NCBI GenBank assembly: GCA_019245555.1
Contig: JAFARH010000163.1
Span: 1 to 9,453, forward strand
DNA: 9,453 bases
Source of the DNA: Betaproteobacteria bacterium
GTDB taxonomy: Bacteria > Pseudomonadota > Gammaproteobacteria > Burkholderiales > SG8-39
Direction: 5' to 3'
Shown here: positions 1-9,396 of the stretch, piece after piece
Numbering within the stretch: the first letter of the stretch is position 1
How the letters are laid out: the number at the start of each line of letters is the position of its first letter
The notes under the pieces: generated by a model
The model's input: only the letters and a program-made list of their open reading frames with translations
Told to the model about the DNA's origin: nothing
Database searches by the model: none
Made by a program: the position numbers and the translations under genes

Positions 1-1915
1 CCTGCGCCGTGTTCGATCCGCGCTCGTCCCAGTCCTTGAGCGGGATGAACATCGTCGCGGTGTTGGTCTTGTTGCCGCCGCCGATCAGGTCGAAGCCGAT
101 GATGCCAAGCGTGTTCTGCACGCCCGGATTCGCGGCGATGAGCTTCGTCATATCGTCGGCCATCTTGCGCGTGCGCTCGAGCGTCGCGCCGTCCGGCAGC
201 TGGAGCGAGCCGAAGATGTAGCCCTGATCCTCCGACGGTACGAAGCTGCCCGGAATGCGAAGGAAAAGACCAGCGGTCATCACGAGGATGAGGATCGTCG
301 CGGCGAACGAGACGATGCGGTGCTTGAGCGCCAGGTTCACGAACCACAAGAAGCGCTGCGTGAGCCAGGAGAAGCCGCGGTTGAAAGGCTCGAAGATCTT
401 CGAGTGATGCTCGCCTGCTTTCATCATGATGGCGCAGAGCGCTGGCGTGAGCGTGAGCGCCATGAAGCCGGAGATGACCACCGCGAAGGTGAGCGTGACG
501 GCGAACTGGCGATAGAGCGCACCGGCGATGCCGCCGAGGAACGCGACCGGCACGAACACCGCGCAGAGCACGAGCACGATCGCGACCACCGCGCCGGATA
601 CCTCGCGCATCGCCTCGATCGCCGCCTCGAACGGCGGCATCTTGTTCTCGCGCATCAGACGCTCGACGTTCTCCAGCACGACGATTGCGTCGTCCACGAC
701 GATGCCGATCGCGAGCACAAGCGCGAAGAGTGTGAGCGTGTTGATGGTGAAGCCGACGACCCAGAGGCCGGCGAAGGCGCCGATCAGCGACACCGGCACC
801 GCGATCATCGGAATGAGGGTAGCGCGCCAGGTCTGCAGGAAAATGAAGACCACGGCGAGCACGAGGAGCGCTGCCTCGAAGATGGTCTTGATCACTTCCT
901 TGATCGAGGCGTCGACGAACCGCGTGGTGTCGAACGGAATGCCATAGCCCACGCCGTCGGGGAAACCCTCCTTCAGCTCGGCCATGCGCTCTCTGACGCG
1001 CTGCGCGACCTCGAGCGCATTCGCGCCCGGCTGGAGGAAAGTCGCCATGCCGATGGCCGGCCGGCCATCAATCGTGTTCGAAGTGTCGTAGTTGAGCGCG
1101 CCGAGCTCGACGCGCGCGATGTCGCGGATGCGAAGCACCCCGCCAGGACCGGACGCGCGCACGATGATGTCGCCGAACTCCTCGGGATCGATCAGGCGTC
1201 CGGTCGCAGTCACCGTGTAGACGATTGCCTGGCCCGGCGGCGCCGGCTCGGTGCCGATCTTGCCGGCAGCGTACTGGGCGTTCTGTCCGCGCAACGCAGC
1301 CGCCACGTCGGAGGGCGTGACGCCGAGGCGCGCCATGTTCTCGGTGTTGAGCCAGATGCGCATCGAGTAGTCACGCGCGCCAAACACGGTCACATCCGCC
1401 AGGCCCGGAAGGCGCTTCAGCTCATCAACCAGGTTGATGGATGCGTAGTTGGAGAGGAAGAGCGTGTCGCGCGTGCCATCGGGCGAGGAGATCGTGACGA
1501 CGTTCAGGATGTCGAAGGAGCGCTTCTGCACGATGATGCCGTTCCTGCGTACCTCGTCCGGCAGGCGCGGCAGCGCGATGTTGATGCGGTTGTTCACGTT
1601 GAACACCGCCTGGTCGACGTTTGCGCCAGGCTCGAACGTCACCGTGATGCTGAGCGCGCCGGTCGAAGATGCGGTCGAGCTGAAATAGGAAAGGCGCTCC
1701 ACGCCCGAGAGCTGTTCCTCGATCGGCGCCGCGACCGTCTTCGTCAGCGTCTCTGCGCTCGCGCCGGGATAGTTCGTGGTGATGAGCACGGTTGGCGGCG
1801 CGATCTCAGGATATTGCGCAACCGCGAGGAGCTTGGCGGCCACCAGGCCCGCAAGTACGATCACGATCGCGATCACGCCCGCGAAGACCGGCCGATGGAT
1901 GAAGAAGCGCGACAT
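1..1915 (-). CDS. RND-family multidrug efflux inner-membrane permease (AcrB/MexB-like, HAE1), 3' end cut off by the window
   Basis: This is the N-terminal 638 residues of an RND pump; the family is usually about 1,030-1,050 aa, so roughly 40% lies beyond the left edge. The frame is open from the ATG at 1915 to base 2 with no frameshift. The start (MSRFFIHRP), a first membrane helix at about residues 10-28, and the following AVAQYPEIAPPTV stretch are typical of HAE1 pumps. The fourth-helix motif VVDDAIVVLENVERL carries the paired aspartates (residues 408-409, bases 689-694) that match the proton-relay Asp407/Asp408 of AcrB. The membrane block around residues 340-500 and the start of the second periplasmic half (PGSFVPSEDQG) follow in the expected order. 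Known role of the family: a trimeric drug/proton antiporter that works with a periplasmic adaptor and an outer-membrane channel. The start codon touches the stop of the adaptor gene and has no clear Shine-Dalgarno, so translation is probably coupled. Substrate range cannot be read from the sequence. Confidence 0.95.
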   Translation of the reverse strand, partial: MSRFFIHRPVFAGVIAIVIVLAGLVAAKLLAVAQYPEIAPPTVLITTNYPGASAETLTKTVAAPIEEQLSGVERLSYFSSTASSTGALSITVTFEPGANVDQAVFNVNNRINIALPRLPDEVRRNGIIVQKRSFDILNVVTISSPDGTRDTLFLSNYASINLVDELKRLPGLADVTVFGARDYSMRIWLNTENMARLGVTPSDVAAALRGQNAQYAAGKIGTEPAPPGQAIVYTVTATGRLIDPEEFGDIIVRASGPGGVLRIRDIARVELGALNYDTSNTIDGRPAIGMATFLQPGANALEVAQRVRERMAELKEGFPDGVGYGIPFDTTRFVDASIKEVIKTIFEAALLVLAVVFIFLQTWRATLIPMIAVPVSLIGAFAGLWVVGFTINTLTLFALVLAIGIVVDDAIVVLENVERLMRENKMPPFEAAIEAMREVSGAVVAIVLVLCAVFVPVAFLGGIAGALYRQFAVTLTFAVVISGFMALTLTPALCAIMMKAGEHHSKIFEPFNRGFSWLTQRFLWFVNLALKHRIVSFAATILILVMTAGLFLRIPGSFVPSEDQGYIFGSLQLPDGATLERTRKMADDMTKLIAANPGVQNTLGIIGFDLIGGGNKTNTATMFIPLKDWDERGSNTAQ

Positions 1916-3025
1916 CTACGCCGCCGGCTTGGCCGCGACCGCCGATCCGGGGCGCAGGCGCACGAGGTTGTCGGTGATGACCTTGTCGCCGGGCCTGAGG
2001 CCCTCGAGCACGATCCAGTCCTTGTCGACCCAGCTGCCGGCGCGGATGTTGCGCGTCTGCGCTCTTCCGTCATCGCCCATGATCCAGACAAAGCGGCCGC
2101 TCTCGTTCTGCTGGACCGCGCTCTGCGGCACGACAATGGCCTGCTGCGTGCCGGCGATCACCTGCACGCGCACGTACTGTCCAGGAAGCACCTTGAGATT
2201 CGCGTTCGGGAACTCGGCGCGCATCTGCACGGTGCCGAGGTTCGCATCCACCGTCGAGCTCGCGAAGTTCATCTTGCCGGCTTCCGCATAGGCCGAGCCA
2301 TCGGCCAGCTCCAGCTTGACTTGCGGCGCAGCGGTTTCGCGCGCACGCAGCCGCGCGAATTCCGCCTCCGACAATGCGAAGCGCACCCAGATCGGATCGG
2401 TGCGGCTCAGCGTAGTAAGGAGCGCCGAGTCGCCATTCGGCGCAACCAGGCTGCCGATCGATTGCATTGCGCGACCCGTGATCCCTTCGATCGGAGCCTC
2501 GACCGTCGTATAGGACAGATTCAGCTCCGACTGGCGCACGCGCGCCTGCGCAAGCTGCACCGCGGCCGCGCTCTGTTGGAGCGCAGATGCCGCCTGATCG
2601 GCTTCGCGCTGGCTGATCGCGCGCTTGTCAGCGAGGCCCTTCAGGCGATCGGCGTCCTGCTTGGCAAGCGCGTAGCGCGCCTTCTCCTGCGCGAGCGCCG
2701 CGCGCTGCTGCTGCAAGTCGATCTCGAACGGCGCGCGCTCGATCTGGAAGAGCGTAGCACCGGCCTGCACTGAATCGCCCTCGGTGTAGAGCTGTTTCTC
2801 CAGGATTCCGGACACGCGCGCACGCACCTGCACCTCGCGCGAGCCTTCGGTGCGGCCAACAGCCTCGAACGCTACGGGCACTTCGCGCGACGCGACCTGG
2901 ATGACACTCACCGGCAGCGCAGCGCTGGCACCGCCGGCGGCCTTGCCGTCCTTTTGCTGCTTGGCGTCGCCTTGCGTGCAGGCGGCAACGAACAATGCAA
3001 GGACGATAGGAAGGAATCGGGTCAT
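1916..3025 (-). CDS. RND efflux periplasmic adaptor (membrane fusion protein), lipoprotein, AcrA/MexA-like
   Basis: The product has 369 aa. The first 16 residues form a lipoprotein signal peptide: Thr-Arg, a hydrophobic run (FLPIVLALF), then the lipobox VAAC, so Cys16 should be lipidated and the protein anchored to the inner membrane facing the periplasm. Domains follow AcrA/MexA order: a first lipoyl half at about 66-95 (RVSGILEKQLYTEGDSVQAG), an alpha-helical hairpin at about 100-167 rich in Ala/Gln/Glu, a second lipoyl half at about 170-186 (TTVEAPIEGITGR), a beta-barrel at about 208-290 (DPIWVRFALSE, then VLPGQYVRV), and a membrane-proximal domain to the end (VVPQSAVQQ, then LRPGDKVI). 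The length is slightly shorter than AcrA. Its ATG overlaps the TGA of the TetR gene (ATGA at 3022-3025), and its TAG directly abuts the pump ATG at 1915. There is no purine-rich ribosome site before the ATG (the upstream bases are CCTACAAACC), which favours coupled translation. Confidence 0.95.
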   Translation of the reverse strand: MTRFLPIVLALFVAACTQGDAKQQKDGKAAGGASAALPVSVIQVASREVPVAFEAVGRTEGSREVQVRARVSGILEKQLYTEGDSVQAGATLFQIERAPFEIDLQQQRAALAQEKARYALAKQDADRLKGLADKRAISQREADQAASALQQSAAAVQLAQARVRQSELNLSYTTVEAPIEGITGRAMQSIGSLVAPNGDSALLTTLSRTDPIWVRFALSEAEFARLRARETAAPQVKLELADGSAYAEAGKMNFASSTVDANLGTVQMRAEFPNANLKVLPGQYVRVQVIAGTQQAIVVPQSAVQQNESGRFVWIMGDDGRAQTRNIRAGSWVDKDWIVLEGLRPGDKVITDNLVRLRPGSAVAAKPAA

Positions 3026-3591
3026 GGTTTGTAGGCGCGAAGAAAAGTGTCGACGATGCGTACGGTGCGCTTCTCGTCGTTCTCGATGCCGCTGGCGACG
3101 CAGAAGAGGCGCTTCACGCGATCCACGCCGGACAGCATGGAGAGGAGCATCTCGGCGGCGAGCTCCGGATCATCACGTCGCAGGTGGCCCTCGCGCATGG
3201 CGGCTTCGAGATATCGCGCGAGGCGCTCGACCATTGCACCGACCGTGTTGCCGTACATCGACTTGGCGGCCGCCTTGAACCGCGGCACCTCCGGCACGAG
3301 CGTGCGGAAGCTGGCGATGCCCTGCGCGCCGAGCGCGCGCTGGCGGTAGGCGACGGAGAACCGCAGGAGCGCTGTACGCAGGTCGCCGCCTTCCAGCTCG
3401 ACCAGCACGCTCATGGCGAGGCCGCGGGCGACCTCGCGGAACAAGCTCTCTTTGCTGGAGAAATGGCTATAGACGGTCTGCTTGGCAACGCCGGCGCGGC
3501 GGGCGATGTCGTCGACGCTCGACGCATAGCCGCGCGCGAGAAACGAATCAGTGGCGGCGCGCAGCACGCGCTCGCGGTTTTCTAAAGGCAC
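3022..3591 (-). CDS. TetR/AcrR-family transcriptional regulator of the adjacent efflux genes
   Basis: The product has 189 aa. The N-terminal DNA-binding domain is clear: residues 5-22 (NRERVLRAATDSFLARGY) followed by the helix-turn-helix at about 24-46 (SVDDIARRAGVAKQTVYSHF) and the usual SKESLF. The remainder is an all-helical ligand-binding and dimerisation domain that looks like the AefR-like TetR C-terminal type; this subfamily assignment is by eye. It has a single cysteine, Cys164. The start is GTG at 3591; an in-frame stop lies upstream at 3628-3630 and the next Met (residue 60) would remove the DNA-binding domain. A GGGGGA stretch sits 8 nt before the GTG as a possible ribosome site. 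Its stop overlaps the adaptor start by 4 bp. Inferred role: a repressor released by an efflux substrate, controlling its own operon through the palindrome at 3615-3630. The more common arrangement for such repressors is a separate, divergent gene, so co-transcription here implies autoregulation. Confidence 0.93.
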   Translation of the reverse strand: MPLENRERVLRAATDSFLARGYASSVDDIARRAGVAKQTVYSHFSSKESLFREVARGLAMSVLVELEGGDLRTALLRFSVAYRQRALGAQGIASFRTLVPEVPRFKAAAKSMYGNTVGAMVERLARYLEAAMREGHLRRDDPELAAEMLLSMLSGVDRVKRLFCVASGIENDEKRTVRIVDTFLRAYKP

Positions 3592-3653
3592 TGCGGGAAT
3601 CCCCCGGACTAGACTAGACCGTGCAGTCTACTCGAAAACGTCCCCCGTGGCAG
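3592..3653 (-). promoter_or_regulatory. Candidate sigma70-type promoter for the tetR-adaptor-pump operon
   Basis: Reading the minus strand, CTGCCA at 3653-3648 matches the -35 consensus TTGACA at 4 of 6 positions. Exactly 17 bp downstream, TAGACT at 3630-3625 matches the -10 consensus TATAAT at 4 of 6. Transcription would start near 3618, giving a leader of about 27 nt with GGGGGA (3605-3600) 8 nt before the GTG. The -10 element lies inside the palindrome described separately, which is where a TetR repressor would block polymerase. Both hexamers are imperfect, so this is a prediction by eye. Confidence 0.42.
3615..3630. promoter_or_regulatory. Palindromic operator, probably bound by the TetR-family regulator
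   Basis: The plus strand reads TAGACC-GTGC-AGTCTA, an inverted repeat with one mismatch between the arms (TAGACC against an expected GGTCTA). From memory, NemR-type TetR regulators bind TAGACC-N4-GGTCTA, which this fits except at one base. A second register also exists: TAGACT at 3610-3615 and AGTCTA at 3625-3630 form a perfect 6-bp inverted repeat with a 9-bp spacer, because the left arm is tandemly repeated (ACTAGACTAGACC). The site lies 24 bp upstream of the tetR start and overlaps the predicted -10 element. Confidence 0.6.
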
Positions 3654-3671
3654 GCGGTCGATTGCGGCCGC

Positions 3672-3696
3672 GGACCATGGCGTCCCCTAGTGGTCC
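3672..3696. terminator. Weak hairpin just downstream of purA, possible terminator
   Basis: GGACCA at 3672-3677 and TGGTCC at 3691-3696 form a perfect 6-bp stem with a 13-nt loop, 2 bp past the purA TAA (3699-3701). The T-run (TTTT at 3697-3700) follows the hairpin only on the plus strand, whereas purA is transcribed on the minus strand, where the hairpin is preceded by AAAA and followed by GC-rich sequence. It is therefore not a canonical intrinsic terminator for purA. No better terminator is visible in the 107-bp gap, so read-through into the efflux operon is possible. Confidence 0.2.
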
Positions 3697-3698
3697 TT

Positions 3699-5958
<2,260 letters not shown>

Positions 5959-5970
5959 CTCATCTTCCTA
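5959..5970 (-). promoter_or_regulatory. Ribosome binding site of hisZ, overlapping the stop of the preceding gene
   Basis: The minus strand reads TAGGAAGATGAG before the hisZ ATG. AGGAAG (5969-5964) is a good Shine-Dalgarno with 5-nt spacing, and its first two bases are part of the TAG stop of the DUF2065 gene. An out-of-frame ATG (5963-5961) lies 5 nt before the true ATG; only the 5958 start opens the HisZ frame. This is the clearest ribosome site in the cluster. Confidence 0.6.
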
Positions 5971-6156
5971 ACTTCTCGCCCAGAAGAGGAGCAAGAGGCC
6001 GACGATGATCGACGAGAGGCCGACGAAGCGGATCTGGCCGTCGGTCATTTGGGTGATGCGGCGGAACGTGTCGCGCCAGAGCGTGGGCGCGACGAAGGGA
6101 AGGACGCCTTCGAGCACGAGCATCAGGGCGAAGGCCATGAGGAAAGTGGTCCCCAT
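5968..6156 (-). CDS. yjeT: DUF2065 small inner-membrane protein (YjeT family)
   Basis: The product has 62 aa with two hydrophobic helices at about residues 3-24 and 43-59, separated by a short polar loop (WRDTFRRITQMTDGQIR). This size, topology and position directly after hflC match the YjeT/DUF2065 family, found in the same place in E. coli and Pseudomonas. The function of the family is unknown as far as I know. The conserved placement next to hflKC invites the guess that it works with the HflKC-FtsH membrane complex, but nothing in the sequence proves it. The ATG is 2 bp after the hflC TAA, with an AAGAAG stretch upstream that could serve as ribosome site. The alternating loop charges suggest both ends face the same side of the membrane. 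Confidence 0.9.
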   Translation of the reverse strand: MGTTFLMAFALMLVLEGVLPFVAPTLWRDTFRRITQMTDGQIRFVGLSSIIVGLLLLFWARS

Positions 6157-6158
6157 GC

Positions 6159-7046
6159 TTACTTCTTGGGTGAAGCCTGTCGTCCTAGCGAGTCGCGGAA
6201 GTAGCGCAGGAAGTCGGAGTTGGTCTCGAGCAGCATGACGTCGTTGCGCCCGCGGAAGGTCGAGCGGTACGCCTCCATGCTGCGGTAGAAGGCGAAGAAC
6301 TCCGGGTTCTGGTTGAACGCGGCGGCGTAGATGCCGGCGGACTTCGCGTCGCCCTCACCGCGCACGCGCTGCGCGTCGCGGTAGGCCTCGGCGAGGATCA
6401 CCTCGCGCTGGCGGTCGGCATCGGCGCGGATCTTCTCGCCTTCGGCACCGCCGGTGGAACGCAATTCGTTGGCGATGCGCTTGCGCTCCGCCTCCATCCG
6501 GCGATAGACGGATTCGCTCACTTCCTGCGGCAGGTCGACGCGCTTCAAGCGCACGTCGATGATGCCGACGCCGATGCGTTTCAGGTCCTGGTCCACCTTC
6601 TCGCGCACGCGCGCCATGATCTGCTCGCGCTCGCCCGATACGACTTCGTGCACGCCGCGGATACCGAACTCGTCGCGCAGCGTGCCGGACACGGTCTGGC
6701 GGATGCGCGTCTGGGCGCGGAACTCATCGCCCTGCACCGAGACGTAGTACTGGCGCACATCGATGATGTGCCACTTGACGAACGAGTCGACGAGCACCGG
6801 ACGGTTGCCCTGCGTGAGGAAGCGCAGCGGCTCGGCATCGTCGTAGGTGAGGATGCGCATGTCGAACTGGCGCACGTTCTGGATAAGCGGCAGCTTGAAG
6901 TGCAGACCCGGCTTGGTGACGACGTCCTTCACTTCGCCGAGCTGGAAGACGATCGCGTTCTGGCGCTGGTCGACCGTGTAGATCGAGCCGGAGATGATCA
7001 GCAGTACCACAACGACGATAGCGAGGATGGGGCCGAGAGCTCTCAT
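6159..7046 (-). CDS. hflC: HflC, SPFH-domain subunit of the FtsH-modulating HflKC complex
   Basis: The product has 295 aa. One N-terminal membrane helix (about residues 5-22, PILAIVVVVLLIISGSIY) is followed by the SPFH/prohibitin domain starting at VDQRQNAIVFQLGEV, with the characteristic KPGLHFKLPLIQNV (45-58). A long, charged helical region at about 180-240 (ERKRIANELRSTGGAEGEKI, then AEAYRDAQRVRGEGDAKSA) is the coiled-coil of the family. The end has the HflC hallmark FFAFYRSMEAYRSTF (250-264) and DFLRYF. HflC pairs with HflK into a large periplasmic cage around FtsH and limits its proteolysis. The chosen ATG at 7046 gives the standard N-terminus; the frame extends to 7127, but those 27 extra residues are basic, overlap hflK and are not HflC-like. 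AGG lies 10 nt upstream and overlaps the hflK stop region; the gap to hflK is 7 bp. Confidence 0.97.
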   Translation of the reverse strand: MRALGPILAIVVVVLLIISGSIYTVDQRQNAIVFQLGEVKDVVTKPGLHFKLPLIQNVRQFDMRILTYDDAEPLRFLTQGNRPVLVDSFVKWHIIDVRQYYVSVQGDEFRAQTRIRQTVSGTLRDEFGIRGVHEVVSGEREQIMARVREKVDQDLKRIGVGIIDVRLKRVDLPQEVSESVYRRMEAERKRIANELRSTGGAEGEKIRADADRQREVILAEAYRDAQRVRGEGDAKSAGIYAAAFNQNPEFFAFYRSMEAYRSTFRGRNDVMLLETNSDFLRYFRDSLGRQASPKK

Positions 7047-7053
7047 CGCGCGG

Positions 7054-8253
7054 TTACCTGTCGGCCCTGTCGCGATTGCGCAGCGATTCACGCGAGCGCG
7101 GGTTAGCGTCCGGCGCTTGCGCCTCATTCGCCGGCGGCGCGGCCTGGGGTCCAGACGGCGTGCCCGTGGCCGCCTGCTGCATCAGTTTGTCGAGCGGCAG
7201 CATCAGCAGGTTCCCGTTGCCACGGTAGTCCATCATGATCTTGTTGTTGGCCGACAGGATCTCGCGCATCGTGTCGATGTACATGCGCTCGCGAGTTACC
7301 TGCGGCGCCTTCGCGTACTCGCTCAGCACCTGGCGGAAGCGAGACGCCTCGCCTTCTGCGTTGGCGATGACGCGCTGCTTGTAGCCCTCGGCCTCCTGTT
7401 GCAAGCGCGACGCAGCGCCGCGTGCCCGCGGGATTACATCGTTCGCGTAAGCTTGGCCTTCGTTCTTCTGGCGCTCGCGGTCCTGCCCCGCCTTGACCGC
7501 ATCGTCGAATGCCGCCTGCACCTGCTCCGGAGGCTGCGCGTTCTGGATGGTGACGGTGCTGATCTGGATGCCGGTGTTGTAGCGATCGTGGATCGCCTGC
7601 ATGAGGTCGCGCGCCTTGTTGGCCACGTCGACCTGCGTCTCGTACAGGATCGCGTCCATGCGGTTCTTGCCGATCACCTCGCGCATCGCGGTCTCCGCGA
7701 TCTGCATCGCCGACTCGTCAGGGCGGCGCACGTTGAAGATGTAGGCCTGCGCGTCTTTCACGACGTACTGCACGGCGAACTGCAGGTCGACGATGTTCTC
7801 GTCGTCCGTGAGCATCAGCGACTCTTTCAGCACCTTGGTGCGCACGTTGTTGCGGTAGCCGACTTCGAGTGTGCGTACCTGCGAGAGGTTGACGATCTCG
7901 TGCGACTGGATCGGCCACGGCATGCGCCAGTTCAAGCCCGCGGTCGTTTCCTTCGCGAATCTTCCGAAGGTGAGCACGATGCCGCGCTGACCTTCGACCA
8001 CGATGTAGAAGCCGCTCGCCAGCCAGACGGCGAGCACCAGGCCGATGAGCGCGCTCGCGCCACCGCCGATGCCGCGCGCCGAAGGCGGCCGCGGCGGCTC
8101 GTCACCCGCGCCGCGCGGGCGGCGGCGGAAAAGCTCGCCGAGGCGCCGGTTGAAGTTGCGCCACAGCTCGTCCAGGTCCGGCGGGCCCTGGTTGCCGGGA
8201 CCTTGCGGGCCCCGAGAGCCGCCGCGTCCCCAGTTTGGGTCGTTCAACGACAT
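7054..8253 (-). CDS. hflK: HflK, SPFH-domain subunit of the FtsH-modulating HflKC complex
   Basis: The product has 399 aa. The cytoplasmic N-terminus is Gly/Pro-rich and then basic (SLNDPNWGRGG, then DELWRNFNRRLGELFRRRPR, about residues 2-60), which is normal for HflK. A single membrane helix lies at about 66-85, followed by the SPFH domain from VVEGQRGIVLTFGR (85-98), including the GLNWRMPWPIQSHEIVN segment. A charged, alanine-rich helical stretch follows (VIPRARGAASRLQQEAEGYK), and conserved ERMYIDTMREILS precedes a Pro/Ala/Gln-rich, poorly ordered tail ending RNRDRADR. The protein joins HflC in the membrane complex that regulates FtsH. Its ATG shares one base with the hflX stop (TAATG at 8251-8255), and the upstream sequence AAGTATC is only a weak ribosome site, so coupling to hflX is likely. 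Confidence 0.97.
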   Translation of the reverse strand: MSLNDPNWGRGGSRGPQGPGNQGPPDLDELWRNFNRRLGELFRRRPRGAGDEPPRPPSARGIGGGASALIGLVLAVWLASGFYIVVEGQRGIVLTFGRFAKETTAGLNWRMPWPIQSHEIVNLSQVRTLEVGYRNNVRTKVLKESLMLTDDENIVDLQFAVQYVVKDAQAYIFNVRRPDESAMQIAETAMREVIGKNRMDAILYETQVDVANKARDLMQAIHDRYNTGIQISTVTIQNAQPPEQVQAAFDDAVKAGQDRERQKNEGQAYANDVIPRARGAASRLQQEAEGYKQRVIANAEGEASRFRQVLSEYAKAPQVTRERMYIDTMREILSANNKIMMDYRGNGNLLMLPLDKLMQQAATGTPSGPQAAPPANEAQAPDANPRSRESLRNRDRADR

Positions 8254-9395
8254 TAGATACTTATGGATGCTTTGGGAGGATTTCGCTCGGCGTTCCGCGC
8301 CACGCCAAACTCGGCGACTGCGCTGCGCAATTCGTCCAGTCCGGAGCCGGTGCGCGCGCTCACAAAAACGCGCGAAATCCTACCATATTGATCCCTCTCG
8401 ACCCCCGGCTCGAGCTGGGCTGCATCGATCTTGTTGTAGACGATGATTTGCGGCGTCTCGTCGGCGCCGATCTCCTTCAGCACCTTGTTCACTTCCGCCT
8501 GCTGGTCGTCCCGCGCGGGCGATGCCGCATCGACGACATGGAGCAAAAGCTCGGCGCGCACCGTCTCCTCCAGCGTGGCGCGGAAAGCGGCCACGAGACC
8601 GTGCGGCAGGTCGCGGATGAAGCCCACCGTGTCGGAGAGCACCACTGGATTCGCCGGCGGCAGCCAGATGCGCCGCGTCGTCGTGTCGAGCGTGGCGAAG
8701 AGCTGGTCGGCCGAATAGGCCTTCGCCTTGGTGAGCGCATTGAAGAGCGTCGATTTGCCGGCGTTCGTGTAGCCGACGATCGATACGGACAGGACGTCAC
8801 TGCGCTCGCGCGCGCACCTTCGCACGCCGCGCTGCTTCTGCAGCTGGGTGAGCTTGCCTTTCAGCGTCTTCGTTTTGGTCGCGATATAGCGGCGATCCAG
8901 TTCGAGCTGCGTCTCGCCGGGACCGCCAGTGCGCCCGAAGCCGCCACGCTGGCGCTCCAGGTGCGTCCAGCCGCGCACCAGGCGGGTGGACAGGTGCTGC
9001 AGCCTTGCGAGCTCGACCTGAACCTTGCCTTCGTTGGTCTGCGCGCGCTGCGCAAAGATCTCGAGGATCAGCTCGGTGCGGTCGAGGACGCGGAGATCGG
9101 TTTCACGCTCGACGTTGCGCTGTTGCGCAGGCGAGAGCTCGTGATTGAAGACGATGAACGCCGCGTTCAGCTCGACGGCGGCACGGCCCATCTCCTCGAC
9201 CTTGCCGCTACCGGCGTAGAACTTGGGATCAGGACGGTTGCGGCGGCCGCGCAGGACGCGATGGCGCGTGACACCGGCACTCTCCACGAGGCGCACCACT
9301 TCCTCGACGCGCTCCTCGTAGTCGTCTTCGCCGAAATCGAGACAGACAATGACCGCCGCCCGCGGATCGGCGGGTAGGACCTTCTCTTGGGGCAA
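8253..9395 (-). CDS. hflX: HflX, ribosome-associated GTPase
   Basis: The product has 380 aa, shorter than E. coli HflX (426 aa). The N-terminal HflX domain holds the glycine-rich KFYAGSGKVEEM (58-69), NHELSPAQQRN (84-94), a coiled-coil region and the family signature GGPGETQLELDRRYI (157-171). The G domain has GYTNAGKS (G1, 208-215), TLDTTTR (G2, 235-241), DTVG (G3, 255-258), NKID (G4, 321-324) and SARTG (G5, 346-350), all intact. HflX binds 50S/70S ribosomes and splits stalled ones, especially after heat stress in E. coli. The start is TTG at 9395: no in-frame ATG or GTG lies nearby (the next GTG is around residue 33, and none is upstream in the visible sequence). AAGGA lies about 11 nt before the TTG, inside hfq, as a possible ribosome site. 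The gap to hfq is 1 bp. Confidence 0.97.
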   Translation of the reverse strand: MPQEKVLPADPRAAVIVCLDFGEDDYEERVEEVVRLVESAGVTRHRVLRGRRNRPDPKFYAGSGKVEEMGRAAVELNAAFIVFNHELSPAQQRNVERETDLRVLDRTELILEIFAQRAQTNEGKVQVELARLQHLSTRLVRGWTHLERQRGGFGRTGGPGETQLELDRRYIATKTKTLKGKLTQLQKQRGVRRCARERSDVLSVSIVGYTNAGKSTLFNALTKAKAYSADQLFATLDTTTRRIWLPPANPVVLSDTVGFIRDLPHGLVAAFRATLEETVRAELLLHVVDAASPARDDQQAEVNKVLKEIGADETPQIIVYNKIDAAQLEPGVERDQYGRISRVFVSARTGSGLDELRSAVAEFGVARNAERNPPKASISI

Positions 9396-9396
9396 C

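Noticed and set aside
320..2773. An 817-codon open frame on the plus strand
   Set aside because: It runs antisense across the RND pump and most of the adaptor gene, both of which have clear homology. Its product is dominated by Arg, His, Asp, Glu, Ala and Leu without domains, as expected for the mirror frame of GC-rich codons.
3661..3668. GC-rich palindromic sequence near 3661-3673 as a second operator or terminator
   Set aside because: It is a short GC-only palindrome (GCGGCCGC type) with no T-run and no relation to the TAGACC operator; such sequences are expected at this base composition.
7047..7127. An upstream start that would lengthen HflC by 27 residues
   Set aside because: The extra residues overlap hflK, are basic and unlike HflC N-termini; the ATG at 7046 places the membrane helix at the usual position.
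6994..9377. Long plus-strand frames of 420 and 380 codons opposite hflK and hflX
   Set aside because: These are antisense to intact, recognised genes, and their compositions are of the same mirror type with no recognisable motif.
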